DNA from: Candidatus Obscuribacterales bacterium
Lineage (GTDB): Bacteria > Cyanobacteriota > Vampirovibrionia > Obscuribacterales > Obscuribacteraceae
Direction of reading: 5' to 3'
Assembly (NCBI GenBank): GCA_019745415.1
Contig: JAIETF010000053.1
Location: forward strand, 1-64,000
Length of the DNA: 64,000 nt
In this document: positions 36,179 through 43,700 of the stretch, piece by piece
Layout: each line of letters opens with the position of its first letter
Numbering within the stretch: position 1 is the stretch's first letter
The notes under the pieces: model-generated
What the model was told of the DNA's origin: nothing
The model's input: the letters and a program-made list of their open reading frames with translations, nothing else
Databases searched by the model: none
Translations under genes and position numbers: made by a program

Positions 36179-36301
36179 AAATCTGCTTTCCTCGACTGAC
36201 TTATCTGCCTATACCCAAGAGCGGGTTCGGTTAGACTATAGAAAAAGAGCAGAATTAAGTTGGCAGTAATTTGCACAAACTGCAGGAGTAATTAGCGGTA
36301 G

Positions 36302-37231
36302 ATGAAGATTCTAGTTTTAGGTGCCGGTGCCACAGGCGGATACTTTGGCGGTCGCCTATTGGAAGCCGGTGCCGACGTGACATTTCTTGTGAGAGCGGCG
36401 CGCGCAGAACGTCTGCGCCGCGATGGGCTAATAGTAAAGAGCCGCTTTGGCGATATTCATCGAAAAGAGCTTTCTTTGATTGAAAAAGCAGAAAACTACT
36501 ACGATCTAGTTATTCTCTCTTGCAAAGCCTATGACCTGGAAAGCAGCATAGAAGCCGTAGCACCAGCCGTCGGTCCAGAATCAATGATCTTGCCACTTCT
36601 GAACGGCATGCAACATCTAGATGTGTTGAAGACTAGGTTTGCGGAAGAAAATGTTTTGGGCGGCTGTTGCATCATCTCATCAGAACTAGATGAAGAAGGA
36701 CGAATCATTCACTTTAACGCTAATCACAGTTTGCGCTATGGCGAGCTTTCGGGCATCATGAGCGAACGCATACAAGAGCTTGAGGAGCTAATCAACCCTT
36801 GCAACTTTACCTCGCAAGCAAGCTTTGCCATTGTGCAAGACATGTGGGAAAAATGGGTACTGATAGCCAGTCTGGCGGCACTAACCACAATGATGCGCGC
36901 CACCGTCGGCCAAGTCGCTAGATCTCCTTATGGTACAACCATCGCCTCGCAACTAGCCGATGAATGTCTAGCAGTTCTGAAAGCCCACGGTTTTGAACCG
37001 GAACAATCCTTTGTCGACTCCACGCATTCGAGGCTAGTCGATACATCTTCCAGTCTAACGGCATCTATGCTGAGAGATATGGAACGTGGAAATAGAGTTG
37101 AAGCGCAGCAGATTTTGGGCGACTTTATAGAGCGCGCCCAGAGCAAAGATGTGCCTGTGCCCATGCTGCAGGCAGCATATTGTCATGTTTGCGCTTATCA
37201 ACGAAGGCGAGAAGAAAAGCAGCTACAGTAG
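36302..37231 (+). CDS. panE: 2-dehydropantoate 2-reductase (ketopantoate reductase)
   Basis: A 309-residue NADPH-dependent enzyme of pantothenate (CoA precursor) synthesis. The Rossmann motif GAGATGGYFGG is at 7-17, and SCKAYD carries the catalytic Lys near residue 76. LLNGMQHLD near 98-106 and the C-terminal helical domain (WEKWVLIASLAALTT; SSSLTASMLRDMERGNRVEAQ) complete the fold. AGGAG lies 13 bases before the ATG. Its last nine bases overlap the end of the convergent bestrophin gene. Some PanE-like proteins reduce other 2-oxo acids, so the substrate is likely but not certain. Confidence 0.88.
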   Translation: MKILVLGAGATGGYFGGRLLEAGADVTFLVRAARAERLRRDGLIVKSRFGDIHRKELSLIEKAENYYDLVILSCKAYDLESSIEAVAPAVGPESMILPLLNGMQHLDVLKTRFAEENVLGGCCIISSELDEEGRIIHFNANHSLRYGELSGIMSERIQELEELINPCNFTSQASFAIVQDMWEKWVLIASLAALTTMMRATVGQVARSPYGTTIASQLADECLAVLKAHGFEPEQSFVDSTHSRLVDTSSSLTASMLRDMERGNRVEAQQILGDFIERAQSKDVPVPMLQAAYCHVCAYQRRREEKQLQ

Positions 37232-38233
37232 AATATCGGCTACTGGCTCTAAGTTTGCAGGAATGTTCTGGTCACCGGTAAATTGTAGAAGATCGATCTC
37301 GATAGAACGAGCGAGCGCAGAAATTGGTACATCATTCAGACCCAATTCAAAAGGATCTTCGCTGCTATCTCCTACTTGTTCCATCGTAATAAACATCCAA
37401 GAGATAAGAGTACCGAATGGAATCACAGTCCAGACGAGAGTTCCACCGGCAGACTTAGACAGCTCATCTATTAAACCGAAGGGCAGCAAAAGCAAGAATA
37501 TCCAAACAAAGACATTACTAAAGTGCGCATACTGACGGGGAAAAGGAAAGTTCTTCAATCTCTCACAGGCACCTTGTTCACTAAACAGGCTCACCAAAAT
37601 TTCGGTCAGTCTCTCAAGGGCATGATCGCTCAGCTGCAGGTCATCGCAGCCACCTTCTATATCGCTAAGCTGCAACCTCAAAAGAGCCAGAGCCTTGTTG
37701 TCAACTCTTTTCACCTGCTCATAGTCGCCCCTGCTGAGATTTGTCTGCAAATAATCATCGAGAGTCTTCTGCGAATGCTCAGGCGGAGAGCAAAGCTTTT
37801 TCACCAGGCTGACTTCGGGAGCAGGATTCTCTCTTTTTCTTTCAGTCGACGAAATACGCAGTTGCATAGCAAGAGTGTGGCAATAGTAAATTTGTCTTTT
37901 TACCAAAGCAATTCGACGGTCCTTAACCGGCTTGCTTACCTTGTCTATGCCCGCAACTAAAACCCCGGCAAAAGCGCGTGATAAGCTGCCTATGGCTCCC
38001 CAAATCTTCCGCCCTTCCCACAATCTTTCATAAGAGGAGTTATTCTTGAAACCTATATAGAAGGCAACGGCCGTGCCGATTGTGCCAACGGGCAAGAATG
38101 GAATCGCTAGGGACTTTAACCCATAGTATTGAAAAGCCGCATAAGCGGCTGCAGTGTATAAAAAGAAGAAGACAATATAGCGCCACGAGAACCAAAGCAC
38201 TATAGATGTCTTTATGTCGTTCTTTATGTACAC
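37223..38233 (-). CDS. Bestrophin-family (UPF0187/YneE) membrane channel
   Basis: A 336-residue inner-membrane protein. Signature segments are IPFLPVGTIGTAVAFYIGFKNNSSYERLWEGRKIWG (in parts, about 43-80) and a second pair of helices near 235-290 (FSNVFVWIFLLLLPFGLIDE; WTVIPFGTLISWMFITMEQVG), with a cytoplasmic helical middle. Bacterial bestrophins form pentameric ion channels; cation conductance is known for one homologue. The C-terminal DPFELGLNDVPISALARSIEIDL is typical of the family. Its 3' end overlaps panE by 9 bases. Confidence 0.9.
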   Translation of the reverse strand: MYIKNDIKTSIVLWFSWRYIVFFFLYTAAAYAAFQYYGLKSLAIPFLPVGTIGTAVAFYIGFKNNSSYERLWEGRKIWGAIGSLSRAFAGVLVAGIDKVSKPVKDRRIALVKRQIYYCHTLAMQLRISSTERKRENPAPEVSLVKKLCSPPEHSQKTLDDYLQTNLSRGDYEQVKRVDNKALALLRLQLSDIEGGCDDLQLSDHALERLTEILVSLFSEQGACERLKNFPFPRQYAHFSNVFVWIFLLLLPFGLIDELSKSAGGTLVWTVIPFGTLISWMFITMEQVGDSSEDPFELGLNDVPISALARSIEIDLLQFTGDQNIPANLEPVADILL

Positions 38234-38356
38234 AATCTACTCCTGCAATTACAGCTCTCAATTGTGGCACAAAATGAGCACGGGCTTTTTATGAAATTAC
38301 TATGGATTCAGATAGAGCGCGGAGCGCAAGTCTCTCTTTCGGCTTAATACTAACTT

Positions 38357-41300
38357 CTACTCAACTATCTTCTTAAGTCTGGTCACCCAACCTGCTTGAG
38401 ATGGTTTCTGCCCACTCAAATAACCTTCATAGGTGCTTAATGGCGAACCGGCATCGGGAGCCGCTGGAGCAGCTTTGTTATCGTGCAGCTTAGAACCGCA
38501 TTCTCCACAAAACTTAGCATCACCTTCTTGCGGGGCGCCGCAAAGGTGGCAAGAAATAATCTTGGTTTCCAGCCTGAAGCCGCATTCTCCGCAAAATCTA
38601 GAGCCTGGGTCAAGCGGCTCGCTGCAGCCGGGACAAAGTTCTTGAGCCGGTCGAGCTTGAGCAGCTTGGGGTTCTTGAACTGGATTATATACAGGCACTT
38701 GAGGAGCGATCGGCTGATACTGAACCGGCATATCGGGCTGGGGAATTGGTGCAGTCACGCCCGGAGGCACGCCAGCTTTGCCACCCGGTTTTATTTCGCC
38801 ACCTGAAAAACTATTGACACTTTGCCAGAAAGCATCTTCAGAAGCATCCGCCTGAGCCGCTGGCGGCATTGAAAATGCATTTTCTGGCTGCGGCGTGGAC
38901 TGAGGCGGTAAACCTATTGCAACATCTCGAACATCGCTGGCATTTATCTTTTCTTCTTCGCGAGTTTGTGCCTTTTTGCGACCCTTGCCCTTTTTGCCGC
39001 TCTCGTTCTGCTCTCTGGCCCGCTGTTCTTCTTCCTGCTGAGCCCTCTGCAGCTCTTCCATCTTGGCCTTGCGCGCCGCCTCTTCTTTTGCTGCTTCTTC
39101 ATTGAGTGCGGCTTCTTGTTGCGCTCTCAGTGCGGCTTCCTGCTGTGCTCTCAGTGCGGCTTCTTGCTGCGCTCTCAGCGCTGCTTCCTGCTGTGCTCTC
39201 AGTGCGGCTTCTTGCTGCGCTCTCAGCGCTGCTTCTTGCTGCGCCCTCAGTGCTGCTTCTTGCTGTGCTCTCAACGCCGCCTCTTGCTGCGCTCTCAACG
39301 CCGCTTCTTGCTGCGCTCTCAGTGCTGCCTCTTGCTGCGCTCTCAACGCCGCCTCTTGCTGCGCTCTCAGTGCTGCCTCTTGCTGCGCTCTCACAGAAGC
39401 CTCTTGCATCTTCAGAGCCTCTTGCTGCGCTCTTATTTCTGCTTCCTGTTGTGCTCTCAGCGCCGCTTCCTGTTGGGCTCTCAGTGCTGCTTCTTGTTGC
39501 GCTCTCAGTGCTGCCTCTTGCTGCGCTCTCAACGCCGCTTCCTGCTGGGCCCTCAGCTCAGCTTCTTGTTGGGCTCTCAATGCTGCTTCTTTTTGTGCCG
39601 CCTCTTGCTGTGCTCTCAGTGCGGCTTCTTGTTGTGCTTTCAGTGCTGCTTCTTGCTGTGCTTTCAGTGCGGCTTCTTGTTGCGCTCTTAACGCAGCTTC
39701 TTGCTGCGCTTTCAGTGCTGCTTCTTGTTGCGCTCTCAGTGCAGCTTCTTGCTGCGCTCTCAGTGCGGCTTCTTGCTGTGCTTTCAGTGCGGCTTCTTGC
39801 TGCACTCTCAGTGCTGCTTCTTGCTGCGCTTTCAGTGCGGCTTCTTGCTGCGCTCTCAGTGCTGCTTCTTGTTGCGCTCTCTGCGCGGCTTCTTGCTGTG
39901 CTCTCAGTGCTGCTTCTTGCTGCGCTTTCAGTGCTGCTTCTTGTTGCGCTCTCTGCGCCGCTTCTTGCTGCGCTCTCAGTGCCGCTTCTTGCTGTGCTCT
40001 CAGTGCCGCTTCTTGCTGTGCAGACTGAGCTGGAGCAGATGCCGTCGACATCGCCGGCTTGGCAAGCGTTGTCGGCGAAGGGGCTGCGGCCACCGAAACA
40101 GGTCTTGGCGTGGCATCCTGCATTGTCTCCAGCAAGAAGCGAGACGGCGCCAAAACCACATCGTTGAACTTGCCCGGATAAGAGACATAGAGCATATCTT
40201 TTGCCCTAGTCATGCCCAAATAGCACAGCCTGCGTTCTTCTTCGGGATCGCTCGCCGTCTCTGAAGGGAAGAGGCCTTCAGCCATACCAGTCAAGAAAAC
40301 TATTGGGAACTCTTTTCCCTTAGATTCATGCAAACTCAAAATGAAGACCAACGGTTCTGCCTGTCCCTCTGCCGCTTTCGGCGAGGTCTGACTGCGCACA
40401 AAATCACCGACTGTTTTGAACTTACGGGCCTCTTCCTCCAATTGGGTCAACTTGCGCATTGGCTCATAATTGACACCAGGCGGCACTTTCACAGCCTTAT
40501 AATACTCAGAAAGACGTTGGGTGCGCTTGAGCAGAGCGATCGTCTCAGCCGGCGGAAGATTCTCATGATTCATGGTGCGAATGATGCGCACCAACTGCTC
40601 AAGATCTTGGCAAGACTGGTCGGCTACTGCTTCCGAATATATCTCTACCGCCTTCAAGAATGATAGGTTATTGGCTTCGGCAAAGCTGGCGATGGTATTG
40701 AAGAGCCTTGGGTCTACTTCTTTGGTTCTCAGCTGACAAACACGCTCGAATGATTCGCGTGCCTTAGGACCATCAGGATCCATAACCAAGCGCAGAAAAG
40801 CCATGATATCGGCTACTTCATCCGGCACCATGGTAGAGTCTGGATTAGTGGTTAAACACTTGATGCCTCGCCGAAAGAGGGCTTCTTCCACCAAAGAGGC
40901 ATAACGATTATATCGGTAAAGAATGGCTATATCTTGCGGATTCCGTCCGCTGGCGAGCAATGACTCTATCTCCACCGCCACCCACTCAGCTTCTGCTGCT
41001 TCAGTCTCAGCAAGCTGCGGTCCAACCACGGCACGATCGCCGCTCATCTCCCAACCGGGAACCATCTCCTTACGAATTCGGCGCCTACTCATACCAGTGA
41101 GCAGACGATTGGCCAGCTCAACTATATCGGGGTGCGAGCGCCAATTGTTCTCTAAGACGAAACAGCGAGCGTTGGGCAAACGCAGCGAAACTTCGGCAAT
41201 AAGTTTAGGCAACGAACCCTTACTTTCATAGATTGATTGGTCTTCATCTCCCGAGATAAAGAGATTATCTTGAGGCAGCGCCAACATGCGCAGCAAAAGA

Positions 41301-42955
41301 TCTGCTGCAGCGTTGGCATCTTGGTATTCGTCAACCAGCACAAATTCAAACTGATATTGATATCGCGCTCTGATATCAGCATTATCGGCAAGTAACTGAG
41401 CTGCCATGGTGACCATGTCATCACGGTCTATTTTGTTGCTTTTCTGCAACTGCTCCTCATAGCCTTGATAGACCCTAGCCACTAGTTCATCGACGCTGTT
41501 TTTAGCCCTATCTTTGACATGCTTAGGGGTAATCAAATTAGCTTTATATAGCGAAATGAGGGAAGCTAAGGTGAACTCTTCCAGCTCTTCAGCCATTTCG
41601 AGTGTCATTTGATCTAAGTCGCGCTTGTACTTTGCCAAAAGCCTCTGTATGACGCGTTGCGGATTACCCTCGACTTTCAGCGGTGGCTTGCGCTTAATAG
41701 CGTTGGTATTCTCCTTCAATAGCTTGAGACCAAGCTCGTTCCAGCTATGAAAATGTAAGCGCTGCAAAGAAGGTTTATCGATTAGATTCTCAAGCTCGGC
41801 GCGCAGCGAGCGAGCGCTTTCAGTAGAATGTGAAATAACCAAGATGCGCTCAGGATTTACACCTTGCGAAAGCAGATGGGCTACTCGCCGAGCCACACAG
41901 GTACTCTTACCCGTTCCCGCACCGCCGGTGATGGCGATTGGACCGGCACCATAGGTAATGGCACACCGCTCAATGTCATCTTCCACCGGCAAGTCAACCA
42001 GATGCGAATTAGCTTGCCCCGAAACCAGCCTGCCCGAGGGCGACTTCTTGCGCCCTGTCACCCAGACATCGGCCACGGCGTCGACACAATCCATCAAGTT
42101 GGCCAAAAGATCAACCACGGTAAAGCGCAAGAGCTTCCAACCATCGCTCAGTAAAACCAGGGTACGTTTTGCTTCCGACGAGCGGGCATTAGGATTATCA
42201 AGACTGGCCAAAAGATCACATTCGACCGCTAACTTATTGCCACGTTCAACCATGGCAAAATCGAGCATATAATCGCCCAGCACATACTGTGGTATAACGA
42301 CCAGACCACGACTGACTAGAGCCTTATAGAGAAAGTATTCCGCCTTTAGCATAGGCGGCAAATTTTCGCCCTTGAGCATCCGAAAATGATGCAAGTCGAT
42401 AAGCATGCCATCCATTAGCCATGCTACTTTTTCCCAGGTAACACGTCGTCCGGCATATTCCAGGTCATCGCATGCGGCGCCATAAGAGAGAAATTCATCA
42501 AGACTGAGCGGCGTTGTCAAAATCAAAGGCTTTTGAGCCATAGCCCGCGGGTAGAGCAAATGATGATAGAAATACCAGAGTTGCTGCGGTGTCTCCGGTG
42601 CCACCAAATCGGTAACAATGAGCACGTCGGCATCAATCATGTCCAGTTCCAACTGAGACAAGAGAGGGCGACCAAATGTGGTCTGGGCGGCTGCATGCTG
42701 ATAAAGATAATCAGCCTGCTTGTAGAGCATCTCTCCGGCTATTACAAGACTTTTGACGCCCCTTGACTTGAAATTGATAACTGCAGACTCAATCAGAGCT
42801 TCTTGGTCTTCAGAGTAGTCTGATAAAAAAAGCCCGCGAGCCGAACCCTGGTAGAGTCCCAACGAATCGACAAACCAATGCACGGCATCGCGAGACTCGC
42901 CCGGCTGGGGAGGCATGCGATTCGGCGATTGATCTGATCTGACTATGTTTGACAC
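38357..42955 (-). CDS. Multidomain SF1 (UvrD/Rep-like) helicase with nuclease-like domain, octapeptide repeat and zinc ribbons
   Basis: A 1532-residue protein. Residues about 40-190 form an alpha/beta region resembling a P-loop domain without Walker A. Residues about 200-290 resemble a Vsr/DUF559-type nuclease (Asp232, Glu245-Cys-Asp247, then GWKLLRFT). Helicase motifs follow: GGAGTGKST (344-352), VDEYQD (541-546), GDEDQSIY (569-576), ENNWRSH, HESKGKEFP and LGMTRAKD, ending near 925. Residues about 977-1285 are tandem AQQEAALR-type octapeptides, a Gln/Glu/Ala-rich helical rod. The tail has two zinc ribbons (CPGC...FCGECG and CHLCG...FCGECG). It is probably a DNA-repair or mobile-DNA-processing ATPase with a long stalk. 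A strong helicase call; the other parts are inference. Confidence 0.9.
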   Translation of the reverse strand: MSNIVRSDQSPNRMPPQPGESRDAVHWFVDSLGLYQGSARGLFLSDYSEDQEALIESAVINFKSRGVKSLVIAGEMLYKQADYLYQHAAAQTTFGRPLLSQLELDMIDADVLIVTDLVAPETPQQLWYFYHHLLYPRAMAQKPLILTTPLSLDEFLSYGAACDDLEYAGRRVTWEKVAWLMDGMLIDLHHFRMLKGENLPPMLKAEYFLYKALVSRGLVVIPQYVLGDYMLDFAMVERGNKLAVECDLLASLDNPNARSSEAKRTLVLLSDGWKLLRFTVVDLLANLMDCVDAVADVWVTGRKKSPSGRLVSGQANSHLVDLPVEDDIERCAITYGAGPIAITGGAGTGKSTCVARRVAHLLSQGVNPERILVISHSTESARSLRAELENLIDKPSLQRLHFHSWNELGLKLLKENTNAIKRKPPLKVEGNPQRVIQRLLAKYKRDLDQMTLEMAEELEEFTLASLISLYKANLITPKHVKDRAKNSVDELVARVYQGYEEQLQKSNKIDRDDMVTMAAQLLADNADIRARYQYQFEFVLVDEYQDANAAADLLLRMLALPQDNLFISGDEDQSIYESKGSLPKLIAEVSLRLPNARCFVLENNWRSHPDIVELANRLLTGMSRRRIRKEMVPGWEMSGDRAVVGPQLAETEAAEAEWVAVEIESLLASGRNPQDIAILYRYNRYASLVEEALFRRGIKCLTTNPDSTMVPDEVADIMAFLRLVMDPDGPKARESFERVCQLRTKEVDPRLFNTIASFAEANNLSFLKAVEIYSEAVADQSCQDLEQLVRIIRTMNHENLPPAETIALLKRTQRLSEYYKAVKVPPGVNYEPMRKLTQLEEEARKFKTVGDFVRSQTSPKAAEGQAEPLVFILSLHESKGKEFPIVFLTGMAEGLFPSETASDPEEERRLCYLGMTRAKDMLYVSYPGKFNDVVLAPSRFLLETMQDATPRPVSVAAAPSPTTLAKPAMSTASAPAQSAQQEAALRAQQEAALRAQQEAAQRAQQEAALKAQQEAALRAQQEAAQRAQQEAALRAQQEAALKAQQEAALRVQQEAALKAQQEAALRAQQEAALRAQQEAALKAQQEAALRAQQEAALKAQQEAALKAQQEAALRAQQEAAQKEAALRAQQEAELRAQQEAALRAQQEAALRAQQEAALRAQQEAALRAQQEAEIRAQQEALKMQEASVRAQQEAALRAQQEAALRAQQEAALRAQQEAALRAQQEAALRAQQEAALRAQQEAALRAQQEAALRAQQEAALRAQQEAALRAQQEAALRAQQEAALNEEAAKEEAARKAKMEELQRAQQEEEQRAREQNESGKKGKGRKKAQTREEEKINASDVRDVAIGLPPQSTPQPENAFSMPPAAQADASEDAFWQSVNSFSGGEIKPGGKAGVPPGVTAPIPQPDMPVQYQPIAPQVPVYNPVQEPQAAQARPAQELCPGCSEPLDPGSRFCGECGFRLETKIISCHLCGAPQEGDAKFCGECGSKLHDNKAAPAAPDAGSPLSTYEGYLSGQKPSQAGWVTRLKKIVE
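39100..40024. repeat. 24-bp tandem repeat array in the helicase gene
   Basis: About 36 copies of a 24-bp unit (plus strand GCTTCTTGCTGCGCTCTCAG with four flanking bases) encode AQQEAALR-type octapeptides. Silent third-position differences are scattered, while protein copies stay nearly identical, with L/Q, R/K and A/V swaps at a few sites. Two hybrid units (around 39600 and 39410) look like unequal-recombination joints. Antisense frames stay open through the array because the unit length is a multiple of three. Confidence 0.92.
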
Positions 42956-43329
42956 CAGGGATGAAACTACCTAAATGGCGGTGCAAAGAAAACTTGTCCG
43001 CAAAGCATGACCGCTCCTATTTTAATGCCCCTTTAGAAGACAACTAATCACTAATTACATTTATCTACCTAATAGAAATATATCTAGGGCTGCCAAGCGA
43101 CCGATAATCGGTCAACTTCATTAATTTTTGAAATCGCTGAAAGGCTCACCATTTCAGGCTGATCGCCTAAATCACCCTTAACATTCGAAAACTTGACATG
43201 TTTTCAATTGACCAGGGAATAGTACAATCACCCCTGGGACATTCCTATGAGTGTCCTTGGTGCGCCCAATAACCAAACCATTTAGTTACCAGGTTACTAA
43301 GCGCAACTTCTGAAAGGAGAAGACGTTCG
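42956..43329. other. Regulatory spacer upstream of the small peptide gene
   Basis: These 374 A+T-rich bases lie between divergent genes. They hold a 15-base palindrome GACCGATAATCGGTC (43099-43113), a dyad CTGAAA/TTTCAG (about 43139-43159), a TTGACA box (43193-43198) without a well-spaced -10, and a hairpin GGACATTC-CTAT-GAGTGTCC (43237-43256) in the probable leader. No ORF is supported. Confidence 0.45.
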
Positions 43330-43542
43330 ATGAGATCAGCACTTCTAGTCCTTGCAGCCATGGCAGCCGTTTCGGTGCCGGCAGCGAATGCGCAGGTTTG
43401 CGGTGACGAGGGAAGATATTTCCACCTCCGTCCGCCATCCTACTCCATTCCCCGTCACAGAAAACAGTGCATCCACCGCTGGGCGAAAGCTCTGCGTTGG
43501 TATAGAGAGCACAACGGCGACAAGCCCCTCTGCACCAAGTAG
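43330..43542 (+). CDS. Small secreted cationic peptide with three cysteines
   Basis: A 70-residue precursor. Residues 1-21 are a clean signal peptide (MRSALLVLAAMAAVSVPAANA), probably cut before Gln22. The mature 49 residues are rich in Arg, Lys, His, Trp and Tyr (net charge about +7 without His) with Cys at about 24, 47 and 68. GGAG lies ten bases before the ATG. No family recognised. A secreted, basic, aromatic, Cys-bearing mini-protein may be antimicrobial, an envelope-binding factor or a signal; nothing decides. It has its own structured leader and 3' region and a strong terminator. Confidence 0.65.
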   Translation: MRSALLVLAAMAAVSVPAANAQVCGDEGRYFHLRPPSYSIPRHRKQCIHRWAKALRWYREHNGDKPLCTK

Positions 43543-43576
43543 GATCGAGCTTAACCAAGCTCGTTTCGATGAATTT

Positions 43577-43624
43577 GTCCTCTATCACATGACTCCGGGC
43601 TTGCCTGGAGGCATGGGTGAGGAC
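43577..43624 (+). ncRNA. Structured 3' region of the peptide mRNA (possible RNA element)
   Basis: Three nested helices can form: GTCCTC/GAGGAC (43577-43582 with 43619-43624), CATG/CATG, and CTCCGGG/CCTGGAG (43593-43599 with 43604-43610) closing a CTTG loop. No U-tract follows, so this is not a terminator. It may be a regulatory or stabilising hairpin, or part of a separate small RNA ending at the terminator near 43777. Confidence 0.35.
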
Positions 43625-43664
43625 GGTTTCTTTGTCAGTTAGGCGCTCTGGCAGGCGTAGGCAT

Positions 43665-43681
43665 AAAAGGCTATTTTAGCC
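43665..43681 (-). terminator. Terminator of the peptide-binding-protein gene
   Basis: On the minus strand GGCTA-AAA-TAGCC is followed by TTTTATG, 20 bases past the stop at 43701. The stem is short, but the placement and U-run are right. Confidence 0.5.
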
Positions 43682-43700
43682 ATCAAAAATGGGTAGTTCG

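Noticed and set aside
37523-37960. 145-codon plus-strand frame inside the bestrophin gene
   Set aside because: Antisense to conserved bestrophin segments; no independent support.
39063-40264. Long open frames on the plus strand (Cys/Ala/Leu-rich, 187-353 codons) across the helicase repeat
   Set aside because: They are antisense products of the 24-bp repeat, whose period keeps all frames open. No ribosome-binding sites or domains.
43352-43642. 96-codon frame overlapping the small secreted peptide
   Set aside because: Out of frame with the signal-peptide-bearing ORF that has the ribosome-binding site.
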